Part shown: positions 22,326-33,022 of the stretch, piece by piece
Numbering within the stretch: the stretch's first letter is position 1
How the letters are laid out: every line of letters starts with the position of its first letter
Assembly (NCBI GenBank): GCA_963693085.1
Contig: OY856412.1
Location: 1,407,200,694-1,407,264,693, forward strand
Origin: Alisma plantago-aquatica
Lineage: Eukaryota > Streptophyta > Magnoliopsida > Alismatales > Alismataceae
Length of the DNA stretch: 64,000 nt
Direction of reading: 5' to 3'
Position numbers and translations under genes: made by a program
Notes under the pieces: generated by a model
The model's input: the letters and a program-made list of their open reading frames with translations, nothing else
The model's database searches: none
What the model was told of the DNA's origin: nothing

Positions 22326-23543
22326 CACCAGCATTGCCAACCTCGGCGGCGGCCAATGTGCCATATTCTGCGAGGTAATCCCCTACTTGGCTACGGCCTG
22401 GCCGACCTGGATGGGTGGCGTTGTATATGCTTGCAGAGAGGCCATGATTGAAAGTACCGGTTTGAAGAACTTCAAGCCGCTGCCTACTATTTTCCTGTCA
22501 TCTTCCTCCTCGATCTCCTTCTTTCTCTCATGGATTTGTGTCAAACCCTATAGATCTAGGTGTGTGAGGTCCTATGCTCGGGATCTATCAAGTTTTTATA
22601 GCCTTTAGCCTATGGTTGGTTGTGCGGATCCCTCCGTTTGAGGGGCTCAGTTCGGACCCTATTTTACAGGGCGCCGACTCTCCAGTCCACTAGGCTGGAG
22701 TCTCGGCTGCATCATATTTTGTGTGTTTTATTTTGATAAAAGTCCAAATCAAAGATGTATTTATACAGCTCACCTCATAGCTCCATTTGATCTAAAATTT
22801 TGGGAGATACACTTTATTGTCATTATCATTTCATAGGAAAGACATCAGATCTAAATTAATTGGATAGACACTCTAAAAATATCTTTTAGTTAATTATTGA
22901 ATAATTATAAATTTAATTACCTAGGCCTCCAAGTAAAACAAAACCATCTAAAATTTCTCCCACCATCTTATATTCTAATTATTATCTTACTAAAAATATT
23001 TTGAGCATTCATTATGACCACGAAATACTAAATTTCAATTTGTACTCCAAGGACCTATTTGTAAAACTTAATTGGCCCAATAGGGCTGGAATTTGGGCTC
23101 TAGGGCACATGGCCCATCCCTTAGTATTGCAAAGGGTCCATGAGCTTAATTGTATTCCAAATCATGAAAAATAAGTCTTCAACCGATATAATTTCTCAAT
23201 TGAAGCTCATGTATGACATATGTGATCGATATTTCTTTAGTTACATAACATGAAGACCTAAGCTAGGTCTATGGCTCAAGCCATGAACTGGACTCATCAT
23301 ATTAGATATTTGTCACATTATTGTCTATAGAAATAATTCATTTATATTCATATACAACCGATTATAATCATACACATTCAAGTCATAATGTGTGTATTGG
23401 TTGATCAGATGGCTTGAAATACACATTTTGTGAACTTAATTACGTACCTAGCCATGGTTATGTTCATTACGTCCCATGGCATGCCTTTACTAGAAAACCC
23501 CACATTAAAGGCTTAATTTAGCTATGAAATTGAGGATGTTACA

Positions 23544-24140
23544 GACTGGGTCAAAGCCATCACCTTCAGTGATTCGGGCATCGTTATTCAGCAGCTCTCT
23601 CTCAGCCTCATTGGAAGATAATATCTCATTGAGCAGTCTCTCCGAGATGGCATGCTCGGTGTTATAGAGGTGCCCTTGTAGTCTGTCTGCTCCACCAAAC
23701 ATTTTGGTCTCTTCTGGGGTATTTGGAACTCAGTGGAGGGAGGAAATGAACTCCCTATTGAGCTCAGTGTAGGAGGTGGAGTGGCTGAAGCATATCTTCC
23801 AAAGTCTGGTGGCTTCTAAGACGTTCTCTAGTTTGTCAAAGATGCCGATCTGGTGGAAGGATGCTTGATGGTAGACTTTCGTCGCCAACTCCATGTAACA
23901 TTGTTGGTGTTCCTCGTCCCTGGGCATGAACCACCCCGGTGAGTGGGCCATGACCTCTAGTTCTGCCGTCGTGGTTGTGGCTGGGGTAGCTTCTATTTTG
24001 GGTTGCTTCTCAGCCTCAGAGGGCCCAGCCGTCTCAGGGTTTGGGCATTTTTGCTCAGTGGTGGCTTCATTTGTGGCCTCAGGGTTGGTCCTCCGGCCTT
24101 GCTCGTCAACTTGGACAATAGTCTGTTTGGTGTGTGCCAT
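23544..24140 (-). pseudogene. 3' ORF downstream of pol (Athila-type ORF2, plant-transposon-like domain), truncated by insertion
   Basis: The frame starts at ATG 24140 (MAHTKQT), with a Thr/Glu/Ala/Pro-rich N-terminus for about 65 codons. A folded part follows, with RLWKICF and TELNREFISSL, which resembles the W...EFY pattern of the domain found in the ORF after pol in Athila-type elements. One TGA (around 23730) splits the frame. It then continues (VPNTPEETKMFGG, HAISERLLNEIL) to the array junction at 23543/23544. Family assignment is by motif only and moderate. In Athila elements this position is sometimes called env-like; I see no signal peptide or transmembrane segment here. Confidence 0.5.
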
Positions 24141-25796
24141 TTCCTGTAACGATTACATAAAGAGGTTAAGTCAAAAAGAGTTATTCGCTCAAACTTGTGT
24201 TTACCCAATATCGGGCAGAGGACAAAGGTAAGAGTGTCGCCCGATACGGTTGGTCAATATGCTTAAAACTGGTATCAGGTCAGGCACTTAAGAATATCTA
24301 GCGCACGATGTGTGAATGCCCAATACCAGAAAGTCGATACATTTTTCATGTGGTACCAGGCATAAGTCGATATCGGGTAGAAGGTAAAAACATCACACAG
24401 GTGAGGTCGGCATTTGGGAAACGATAAGGTCCAGGTGATATGAATTAAGTGTCAAACTAGTATCGGGTGACTCCTCAAAACTGATCCTACGTGGTATAGA
24501 TGATCGATAGGGTGTCATGCGATATGGGTGTCGCGCGACAAAGGTGAAAACACAATAGCGTCTTTACGCAATAAAGGAGATGTGTGATGCACCGTGTCAA
24601 GCGATACTCATGTCGCGCAGCATGGATTAAATCGTTGCAAAATAGACTGAGCGATAAAGTCATTGTCGTGAGCCCGAGGTCTCTACCCGATGAGATGTGT
24701 TGGTCGTCGTGTCGTGCGATATGGGTGTCGCACGGCACAGGAAAAAGACCGATGTAAAATAAAGCGGTAGGAAAGCTGACACGCTTATTGCGTGATAAGT
24801 AGAAACTCAATACACATTGAAAAGAATCTGCCCAACACGGGCCAGCACGTGACAAGTTGGCATGTGATAGGGTTGGTCGATACGGATCATGCGACCCAAA
24901 GTCAAGCGATATGAAAGGTGACACGGGTTTTACCTTTATCAGGCAAGAAGATCTTTGAACACGACACGGAGGTCGATGGGTAAAGGGTGGCAAGGGAGCT
25001 TTGAGAGGGGAAGAGAGTGTGCAATACGGGAGCAAAAGCAGGTAATTTAGTAACTCGACACGGTAAATCTCGGGCTACTATATATAGCCGGTCGCGAGAG
25101 GGGTAAAAGGGGTAAAAAAATGGGACATGTGTCGCGCATGCACGAGAATCGTCTTCTAAGCATGGTAAAAATAGTCTAATCACATCGTGTCATGAAGATT
25201 TCGAGAAGACTTGTGCAACGCGTGGCATACGTGTCAGGCGGTAAGGGTGTGTCGCCCGATATACATCACCCGTCACACTCCTTATGCGACATGGTCCTAC
25301 GTGACACACACACTATGCGATGCGTCGGGCGATATGCCTGCCCAGTACACTTATCACGCGGCATGGCTGGGCGCATTTTCTTGCCCAAAACACTTCTACA
25401 AAATCGTGCAAAACATAAAACCAAGTGGTTGCCCGATACTCATCAAGGTGGGTTGGGCAATATGGTTATCATAGAACTTGGCACGTTGAGAAAAGCAAAG
25501 AAGGAAGGTATCATGCATGCCCGATATGCCGTCAAAGGGCTTAAAGGGAAAGCAAAAACAAGGATAGAAAAACTAAAAATCAGAAGGCACTTGATGGGTA
25601 AAACATCATTGGCCTAAGAGTAAACTTCGGCCTCAGATAGTATTACTCACCAAGGTGATAAAACTAAGTCGGTGGCCCATGAAAATAGAGTGTGTGCACG
25701 TGGCATAGGCACAGACTCGGGCCTTATTACAATGAGATTGTTCATAATGTTCTTTGTAAGAAAAGAAAATAGCATCCTATTCTAGGAAAGTAAAAG
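24141..25796 (-). other. Spacer between pol and 3' ORF, rich in GATATGGGTGTCGC-like words
   Basis: About 1.65 kb without a credible gene. Short CG-rich words related to CGATATGGGTGTCGC, GTGTCGCCCGATAT and GTATCGGGT recur irregularly on both strands, and the same vocabulary appears in the 5' LTR (about 32100-32980). A TATATATA box sits at about 25078-25086, roughly 940 bp upstream of the 3' ORF. Several long frames overlap here (for example 24487-25035 minus, 25192-25617 plus), but they translate the word cluster and are not supported. Confidence 0.55.
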
Positions 25797-25814
25797 CTCG
25801 GGCCGCCTCCCAAG
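25797..25814 (-). other. Hairpin with AGGCGG loop downstream of the pol stop
   Basis: Minus strand CTTGGG-AGGCGG-CCCGAG, six pairs including one T-G, preceded by AGCGCTC. It starts 34 nt after the pol stop. It matches the hairpin at 12593-12610 in position, flank and loop but not in stem sequence. Confidence 0.65.
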
Positions 25815-25848
25815 GAGCGCTTTGGTTTCTGTCATTAGCTCGACATCT

Positions 25849-27079
25849 TCAAATCCTACTATGCTTCTTTGGTAAGTCAACTTTGACATCGTCCAGGGGC
25901 ATATCCGATCTCCTCACAAAGGCTTTGTCTTCATAGAACCTCTTCACTCAGTGTCTGTTGACTGGAAAAACTTTCACTGGAACATCCTTATCATATACCT
26001 CCATCATCCCAGACGGATATATCTTCGCTTCTATGAACGGTCTGGACCACCTAGTCTGCAATTTTCCTGGAAAAAGTCGAATGGAAGATTTAAACAATAA
26101 AACTATATCACCTTCCTTGACGTCTTTCGCTCGTAGGTGGGAATCATGCCAGACTTTGGTTCTCAGCTTGTAGATTCTTGCATTTTTGTAGGCGTGAAGT
26201 CTAAGTTCTTCAAGTTCTTAGAGCTGAAGAAACCTCTTCTTTCCAGCCAACGACGGGTACATGTTGAGACATTTGATGGCCCAGAATGCCTTGTGCTCTA
26301 ACTTGAAAGGTAGGTGGCAAGCTTTCCCATATATCAGGTAATACGGTGTAGTGTCGAGCGGCGTCTTATAGGCAGTCATGTATGCCCAGAGAGCATCATC
26401 TAACTTGGTTGACTAGTCCTTGTGAGACTTGTCGACCATTTTCTCTAAGATCTGCTTGATCTATCGGTTAGAAACTTCAACCTGTCTCGATGTCTGCGGA
26501 TGGTATGGTGTGGCGACTTTGTGACGAACACCATATCTACGCAAAAGCAATTCAAACTGCCTCTCTTCAAAGTGAGATCCACCATCACTGATGACAGTTC
26601 TCGACACTCCAGACCTTGGAAAGATTATCTTAGTAAAGAGCTTTATAACTGCCTTAGCATCACATTTGGTGGTGGGTACGACTTCTACCCATTTGGAGAG
26701 ATAATCTACTGCAACAAGGATGTATTTGAAACCATAGGAGGAGGGGAAGGGTCCCATATAGTCTATCCCCCACACATCGAAGACTTCTACTTCAATCCAT
26801 TCTGACAGCGGCATCTCACTTCAATGGGAAATATTCCCAGTTCTCTGACATTCATTGCAAGCTTTGACATAGGCATGTGCGTCTTTAAAGAGAGTCGGCC
26901 AATAAATGTCTGACTGGAGTACCTTAGTTGTGGTAGGACATTTTCGAGGGTAGTTGTTTGCAGGCCAGGTAATTACAGAAGTTTGCATACCATGGCCCTT
27001 CAGGGTTGGCCAAGTGGGAAACATAAATCACCTCATCTGCATAACTTTTGTTGATTGGCAGCGGGTGGTTGTCCTCCAC
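25849..27079 (-). pseudogene. Integrase and pol C-terminus (Athila-like)
   Basis: The zinc-binding part ends with ACNECQRTG (about 26840). The catalytic core follows, with [15 protein letters not shown] (first Asp), VISDGGSHF (second Asp) and QVEVSNR (Glu), so the DDE triad is still readable. The C-terminal domain continues through [30 protein letters not shown] and KLQTRWSRPF to a stop at 25849-25851. Several in-frame stops interrupt it, among them TAG after SNR, TAG in place of the Trp expected before [10 protein letters not shown], and TGA in the VNRH segment. Confidence 0.85.
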
Positions 27080-27829
27080 TCAGATCCTCAAACGGTGGTC
27101 GGCGACCACATTCTCATAACCTTTCTTATCTATTATTTCGTGATCAAACTCTTGTAACAGCAACGCCCAACGCAACAGCTTGGGCTTCACATCTTTCTTC
27201 TGCATTAAATACTTGATAGCCATGTGGTCGGTGTGAACAATCACCTTAGAGCCCACAAGGTAGGATCGAAACTTATCAAAAGCATATACAATCTCCAGCA
27301 TCTCATTATCAGTGGTAGTGTAATTCAATTGTGTTTCATCTAGCATTTTACTTACATAAAAGATCATGTGGTTCTTTTTATCTTTCTTCTAGCCAAGGAC
27401 TGCGCCTATGGAAAAATCACTGGCATCACACATGAGCTCAAAAGGAAGATTCCAGTCGGGGGACTGGAGGATGGGTGCAGAGACCAAAGCATTCTTCAGA
27501 GTGGAGAACGCTTTCAGGCACTTATCTGTGAAATCAAATTTCATGCCTTTCATCAACAGATTTGACAGGGGCTTTGCGATCTTTGAAAAGTCTTTAATGA
27601 ACCGTCGATAGTAGCCAGCATGGCCCAAGAATCTTCTAATGCGTATTATAGATGAGGGTGTAGGAAGCTTGTCTATCACCTCCACCTTGGATCGGTCAAC
27701 CTCAATGCCTCGGCTAGACACCTTGTGTCCCAGGAATATATCTTCTTGCACCATGAAGTGACATTTTTCCAAATTAAGGGTGAGACTCTGCTCTTCACAT
27801 CTCTTCATCACTAGAGAGAGGTTATTCAA
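27080..27829 (-). pseudogene. RT connection and RNase H (Athila-like)
   Basis: In frame with the RT upstream. It shows the thumb/connection motif FLGHAGYYRRFIKDFSKIA, then RNase H starting at CDASDFSIGAVLG and continuing with [32 protein letters not shown] and [10 protein letters not shown] to ENVVADH. A TAG just after VLG lies where related elements have Gln, consistent with CAG to TAG. Confidence 0.85.
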
Positions 27830-28501
27830 TCAATCATCAAAGGAGAAGCCATAAACACTAAATTCATCCATAAAGACTTCCATTTTATCCTCTAGAAAAT
27901 CTATGAAGATGGCATTCATGCACCGCTGAAAGGTTGCAGGTGCATTGCAGAGCCCAAAGGGAATTCTTCTGAAAGAAAACGTTCCATAGATGCATGTAAA
28001 GGTGGTCTTTTCCTGATCATCAGGGTGAATAGGGATCAGATAGAACCCCAAATACCCATCCAACCAGCAAAAGTAAGAGTGGTGGGCCAGGTGCTCAAGC
28101 ATCTGGTCGATAAACGGGACAAGGAAATGGTCCTTATGAGTGGTGGTGTTGAGCTTTCGATAATCAATGCACATCTGCCAACCGGTGACCGTCTTGGTAG
28201 TGACTTCAACTCCATTATCTCCCTTTATCAACGTTATGCCTCCCTTCTTTGGAACTACTTGAATGGGACTCACCCATGTGTTGTCGCTGATGGCATAAAT
28301 TATTCCTACATCTTGGAGTTTGACAACCTCCTTACTGACCACTTCTCTGAGCTTTTCATTCAACTTACATTGCGGCTGGCCATACGGCTTGGAGTTTTCT
28401 TCCAGGTGGATCTTTTGCATACACACAAAAGGATTGATCCCCCTTAGGTCTCTAATTGAGTAACCCAGGGCTTTTCTCCGTAGCCTCAACTCCTCAAGCA
28501 A
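27830..28501 (-). pseudogene. Reverse transcriptase (Athila-like), catalytic Asp changed
   Basis: Motifs in order are VSPIQVVPKKGG, GWQMCIDYRKLN, HFLVPFIDQMLE, FCWLDGY (first catalytic Asp), DQEKTTFTCIYGTFSFRRIPFGLCNAPATFQRCM and VFMDEFSVYG. The last motif is normally FMDD; the second Asp is Glu here (GAA at 27863-27865), which should abolish polymerisation. A TGA at 27830 separates this from the connection domain. The first codons (28501 leftward) are out of frame with the protease part, so there is also a shift near 28505-28560. Confidence 0.88.
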
Positions 28502-28559
28502 CTATTTTTTTTTGTTGTCTATTAGATCTGAGTTAATGATCACTGGATTCATCTTTTCC

Positions 28560-29759
28560 TCATCTAGAAAGCGGTATTCCAAGCCACTCAGAAAAAAAAT
28601 TCAACTCAGGCGGGGTATCCTTCTCTTGCTCATTGGAGGGATCTTTACAGAGGATAGTGTACATCACTGTCTCCACTGGGTCTTCTTCTTTGGACAGATC
28701 TTCTGCTTCCAGAAATGCTAATAGTTCCTTGACCTCCAGATCCTCGACCTCATGTGCCTCACCAGATAAAGCACGCATTAGTGGGTCTACCATGGCCTTC
28801 TCATGCCTTACCTCATTGCAGAGTTTCTCATAGCTTTCAACGAAATGAGAGGACTCAAAGAACGAAGGGGATTTCATACAATCTCTAATGTTGAAGTCGA
28901 TGTGCTCTCCTCCAACCCTAATTGTAATCATACCTGCCTCTACGTCAATGAGCGCCCTGCCAGTTGCAAGGAAAGGTCACCCAAAGATAATGGGGCAGCT
29001 AGGATCTTCCGCGGTATCAATCAAAATGATATCACATGGTATAAAGAACCTCCCAACTCTAATGGGCATGTCCTCGACTACTCCAACTGGCCCAGTGAAG
29101 GTATGATCTGTAAGACGAATCCTCATATTGGTGCTTACCATATTGGTGAGTTCGATCCTCTTTGCAAGGGACAAGGGCATCAGGCTGATACTTGCCCCCA
29201 GGTCTGCCAGACCTTTGCGGGTTATGTTATCCCCAACCTGGAAGGGGATGACAAAAGCCCCAAGATCTCTCATCTTAGAGGGCATATTCTCCTTGACCAA
29301 AGAATTGGAAATCTGTGCTAGCTTCACAGTTTCAACATCTTCACATCTTTTCTTCCTCGAAATCAAATCTTTTAGAAACTTGGTGTGAGTAGCCATCTCC
29401 TCGATGGCATCTAAAAATGGGATGTCGAGGTGCAGTTTCTTCACGGCGGACATGAACTTTTCATATCTCTTTTTCAACTGGGCTTTCACCAATTTATGCA
29501 GGAAAGGTATGCGGGGTGCATACTTGTCCGGACGCTCCTCAGAAGGAACGCCGTTGACTCTTTCTTTGGTCACTTTCCTTGAATTTGCGAGGACTTTTTC
29601 TTCAAATTCCTCGGAGCTAACATCGTTAGATGGTGTTGTCACTATTGTTGCTCTCTTCTCAATGGCTGGTTGTACCACGGTTCCTAACCTTAAGATAGCC
29701 ATGTTAGTAGTCTCATTTCCACATGGATTTGTCTCGGTATTGGAGGGGAAATGCCCCAC
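28560..29759 (-). pseudogene. Protease region (Athila-like), one internal stop
   Basis: A 5' part rich in charged residues (KLVKAQLKKRYEKFMSAVKKLHLDIPFLDAI) is the gag-protease linker typical of Athila polyproteins. The active site is GLADLGASISLMPL near 29200, and the flap side is SCPIIFG followed by PFLATGRALIDVE. A TGA at 28977-28979 replaces the Arg expected between these two words (CGA to TGA). The frame then continues to 28560 through an acidic stretch leading to RT. Confidence 0.82.
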
Positions 29760-31041
29760 TTTGTGGTTGATACTTTGGGCCAGGCTTGCTAGTTGCTAGT
29801 CAATTTGTTTTTTATGCTGTTGGAGCTCTCCTATCTGAGCTGAGAAGCCTCCCATCTGATGTTACATCAACTTAAGTAGGGTCGTGTTGTCCACAGATCT
29901 TGTATGCATCTTTTCGTTCAGGTTGTTCTGCTTCTTGGCAAAAGACATCAACTCTGTCATCATAGATGGTCGCTGCGGATGGTTCTACTGGAAATTCCTC
30001 TTCTGTGGGAACCCTACTTGGCCTTGCTGATGCAGGGGTCCTCCCAAAAAAGTTCCGCCCACCAGCTGATGAGAATTCTCAACTATGTTGGTGTTCCCGT
30101 AAGAAAAACCAGGGTGATCAGGGCGCCGATACTAGATGTAGCACACATTTTCTGTGTTGTCTTCATCAGGTTCGCCTTGAGCGGCTGTGTGTGGGAAGAA
30201 GTTAGACAGGTGGTCGGGCTCTCCACATGTGACACAACTTCTCACTGCCTCTTGTCGGACCTTTCCTTTATACCCCTACTCCTTTAGGGTTTGGACATTG
30301 GTCACTATCTTATCCAACTTGGCAGCTAATGCCTCCATTGCCTTGGATTCTCCCGAAGTGGTGTGGCTCATAGAATCTCTGTTGTACTCACTATCTTGCT
30401 GATTCATGGCCATGTTGTCTATAATTTCTCTGGCCCTCTGAGCACTGAGTCCTAAGAAATCACTGCCAACTGTAGCATTCAGTGATTTCCTTTCTAAGGC
30501 ACACACTCTATTATAGAATGTAGTGATCAGATTAGGCTCAAAAAAAACCATGGTGTGGGCACTCCCTCTGATAAATTTGAAACCTCTCACAGGTCTCATG
30601 CAGGTTCTCTGAGGGTTTCTGTGAGTACCTCATTATCTTGTATAGGCACTTGATCGTTCTTTCTATGGGGAAGAACTTGGCGATAAATGTGTTGGGTAGG
30701 TGTTCCCAATCGGGAAGGCTCCCATCTTGTAGACTTGTGTACCACTCCAACGCTTTGTCTCTCACAGAGAAAGGGAAGCATTGGATGTAGATGTGGGATA
30801 TCGGAACTCTATTGATCTTGAAGGTATTGCAAGTCCTCTTGAAAGTTGTGAGGTGGTTGTATGGGTTCTCTTCAATTATGTTCCCGCCAAACCGGTTGTG
30901 CTATAGCAACTGGAGGAAAGCAGGCTTCAACTCAAAGTTGGCGACATTGAGGGGTTGCACAACTACTGGATTCCTTTCTTCATTTACCCTAACTTGGACA
31001 AAAGAGTGCAGGGATCGAGCTTCGGGGAGTTGTTCAGCCAT
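29760..31041 (-). pseudogene. gag (Athila-like retrotransposon gag domain), frameshifted
   Basis: ATG at 31041 (MAEQLPEARSL). The gag core is visible: NFELKPAFLQLL, NPYNHLTTFKRTC, CFPFSVRDKALEWYTSL, WEHLPNTFIAKFFP and SENLHETCERF...CPHHGF. One TAG follows FLQLL. A frame shift occurs in a run of eight T on the coding strand (plus A8 at 30540-30547), after which FYNRVCAL and ARELI-like words continue in another frame. A zinc knuckle remnant CVTCGEPDHLSNFF (about 30200-30245) lacks its last Cys. The remainder to 29760 is broken. Confidence 0.82.
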
Positions 31042-31228
31042 GACTTGTTAGACAAAAGGGATGGCTAGAAAAGGTGAAGGAGTACCTGGGAAGAAAGAAA
31101 AGTGTAAAAGTATTAGTATCCTGTATAAACTATATATTACAAATATTTGCATAATTATATGCATATGTATAAGGTTTTTGGCAAAGTGCAAGAAAAACTC
31201 GAGTTCGTAGAACGGTTTTTGTTGCCTA

Positions 31229-31246
31229 TCCCTGGAAATGGCACCA
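31229..31246 (-). other. Primer binding site (diverged Athila type)
   Basis: Minus strand TGGTGCCATTTCCAGGGA, a decayed form of TGGCGCCGTTGCCGGGGA, lies 6 nt from the LTR end at 31253. Confidence 0.8.
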
Positions 31247-31252
31247 AAAAGT

Positions 31253-33022
31253 TGACAAGCCTTAAATGTGGGTCCAAGAATGGAGACATGTCTAGGTAAT
31301 CGGACTTTAGAAATTTATAATACCTGAATGTTTAAGACTCCTACAACTAGCACAGGGTCGAAGTAGTTCGGGGTCGAACACAGGGATAGGAAGCATTGCG
31401 CTTCAGAACTCAAGTTTTACTTGTCTAAGCACGTCGAAAAGGGTCAAAGGATAAGGTTTTGATGTGATGAGAAAGAATCATAAAGAATTAAACTAAAAGT
31501 TTATCTCCAAGAGGAGTTACCAGAAAGATTAAGGTTTTAGGGTTTAGAAATTTTTATAGAGGTTTTGTATATTGGAAAATGAGGGGATAAAACTATCATC
31601 GGAGTAAAGCACGAAGGAAGAAAACTTAAACATAACAAGCGGCAGCAGAATACATCATGCACCCTCTTCTCTCAAAGAGGGTGCCTCTGACCATGCACCA
31701 ATTCTCTCTCTCAAGGGTATTGGGCATAGACTAGAGTGGAAAGATACGCCATGGCAACCATGATCCTGGGTACTCTCGTACACCCGAATTAGACCAAACT
31801 CTAGAGTTTATGACATCCTTATCTCAAAGGAGTCAAAATGAGAAACACGATTCGATAGCTAGTCAAAATTGAGATTCAAATAGAAGAGACTAGAGCTCAG
31901 ATGCTATAAAGAAACCATCCAACAAAAAGGAACTATACACAGAAAAACATGAGATAAACTCCATAGATTCCATAAGCATAAAGAGATAGAAAGGTTTAGT
32001 TACAATGCAATAGTAAATGAAAGTAAATTGCTAAAATGGGGAAGTTAGGTATCGGCCTCCTTGATGTAGGAGGTCGATATACATAGCTGCGGACCCCTAA
32101 GATAAACATTAACCTAGTACCAGGTACGAGCCCTATCGGGATACGATCGTGTCAGGTTCTTGACCGTGTCGGGTCGTGAACCGTGACAGGTAAGGGGTGT
32201 ATCGGGAAAGGACTCCCTACCCGATATGGTCGTGTCGGGCTGCAGCCGTGACGGGTAAGCCATATCGAGTTCGGTATCGTGACGTGTTGGACATGTGTCG
32301 GGTTATCTTTATCTTAGGTTCTTGGTTCCTCGTGTCGGGTATAGAAGGGAAATCCATCTCGGGTTGAATCCCAACTAGAGATCTAGCATGTTTGAAGTAG
32401 CCTTGAAGGTCGTATCGTGCTGCTGCTACTACCGTGTCGAGTTCTAAGTGAACTCCTCCCGTCCCTCTTAGGTTGGGTGTGTGCTCACCTAATATTGCTT
32501 GACAGGCTTAGGAACTCGACGCACTAGCTCCTTTTTCTCTAAGAGTTAGCTCTCATAGGGTTCTGACCCATCCCATCATAGGCATGTAGCTGCTATTTAT
32601 AGGCAGCGTGCTAGTGGGAGTTGCGGCTCTCATTGGGCCACATGTCCTCCGTCTGCTCCACTCATGTGGCTTTGGGAGAGGGTCGACATGTCTGTCGCCC
32701 GACATGGCTGGAGGGGGTCGTCACATGCTAAGTTGAGAATAAATCATGCATGATCATATCGGGTAAAGACTCTGGCAGGCCGCTGCACTGAGGGGTGGTT
32801 GTGTCGCACGATGGACTCCATCAACTGACGGACCGTGGCGAACCAGGCTCCTTGTCGGGTAATAGCTTGCATCCTATTAGGGCTCCCGCACGACACACCC
32901 ACGTCAGGTTGTTGCCATATCGGGCAGCGACCGTGACGGGTAAGGTGGGTGTGTCGCGTCACGCGCCTACTAGGCTGGGATGGGTAAGTCATTGTTGATG
33001 GGCCAGGACGTGCCTATTAACA
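31253..33022 (-). repeat. 5' LTR of the Athila-like element (about 1770 bp)
   Basis: The plus strand begins TGACAAGCC at 31253, next to the PBS; the proposed outer end is TTAACA at 33022. The minus strand has a TATAAATA box at 32594-32601. R/U5 holds the Athila-style GCACAGGGTCGAAG and GTCGAACACAGGG words (31357-31385). Words of the type CGTGTCGGG, CCGTGACGGGTAAG and CCGATATGG recur between 32110 and 32980 on both sides of the TATA box. The outer boundary is inferred from the TG/CA rule only, because no partner LTR is in the window. Confidence 0.7.
32594..32601 (-). promoter_or_regulatory. TATA box of the Athila-like 5' LTR
   Basis: Minus strand TATAAATA in the context GCCTATAAATAGCAGC. Confidence 0.55.

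Larger units (their letters stand above)
1..23543 (-). mobile_element. Family 1 tandem LTR array (LTR-IN-LTR-IN-LTR-IN-LTR), non-autonomous, Tekay/Del-like ends
   Basis: A unit of about 4.9 kb repeats head to tail, with the same 5' words at 1, 4907, 17170 and 21434. Reading the minus strand resolves the unit into LTR plus internal region. The LTR starts TGTAACATCC and ends GGTGTTACA, and is followed by ATA and TGGTATCAGAGC, a primer binding site for initiator tRNA-Met. Before the next LTR lies the purine tract AAGGTGGGTAGAAT. The three internal regions are each 738 bp and hold no recognisable gag or pol. These ends are typical of chromoviruses of the Tekay/Del type, so I infer a non-autonomous derivative. 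The tandem arrangement probably arose by unequal recombination between LTRs. The array continues beyond position 1. Its right end, 23543, is an exact LTR terminus. Confidence 0.85.
20024..23543 (-). repeat. Family 1 LTR-4, terminal LTR with a 673-bp internal deletion
   Basis: It matches LTR-3 except that 673 bp (equivalent to about 15928-16600) are missing at 20864/20865, where the two sides share CC. The break lies 12 bp after the mini-hairpin string. The right end, 23535-23543, is GATGTTACA. The next base begins coding sequence of the Athila-like element, so this is the outer edge of the array and gactg (23544-23548) is the expected target duplication. Confidence 0.85.
23544..33022 (-). mobile_element. 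Athila-like Ty3/gypsy element, 3' part displaced by the family 1 array
   Basis: On the minus strand the order is 5' LTR (33022-31253), PBS (31246-31229), gag, protease, RT, RNase H, integrase (pol stop at 25849), a 1.7-kb spacer and a 3' ORF that is cut at 23544. The pol order RT-RNaseH-integrase is that of Ty3/gypsy, and the gag and RT motifs fit the Athila group. Every reading frame is broken by stops or shifts, so it is dead. The rest of the 3' ORF and the 3' LTR are predicted to lie left of the window, on the far side of the family 1 array. Confidence 0.88.

Noticed and set aside
1..23543. Satellite DNA as an explanation of the 4.9-kb tandem repeat
   Set aside because: The unit contains LTR termini, a primer binding site and a polypurine tract at the right places, and the array ends exactly at an LTR end.
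23544..24140. Envelope gene of a virus-like element
   Set aside because: No signal peptide, transmembrane segment or cysteine pattern is visible; only the domain common in plant Athila-type 3' ORFs is suggested.
24487..25617. Long frames in the Athila-like spacer (182 codons minus, 141 codons plus)
   Set aside because: They overlap on opposite strands, follow the CG-rich word cluster, lack domains and do not fit the order of Athila genes.
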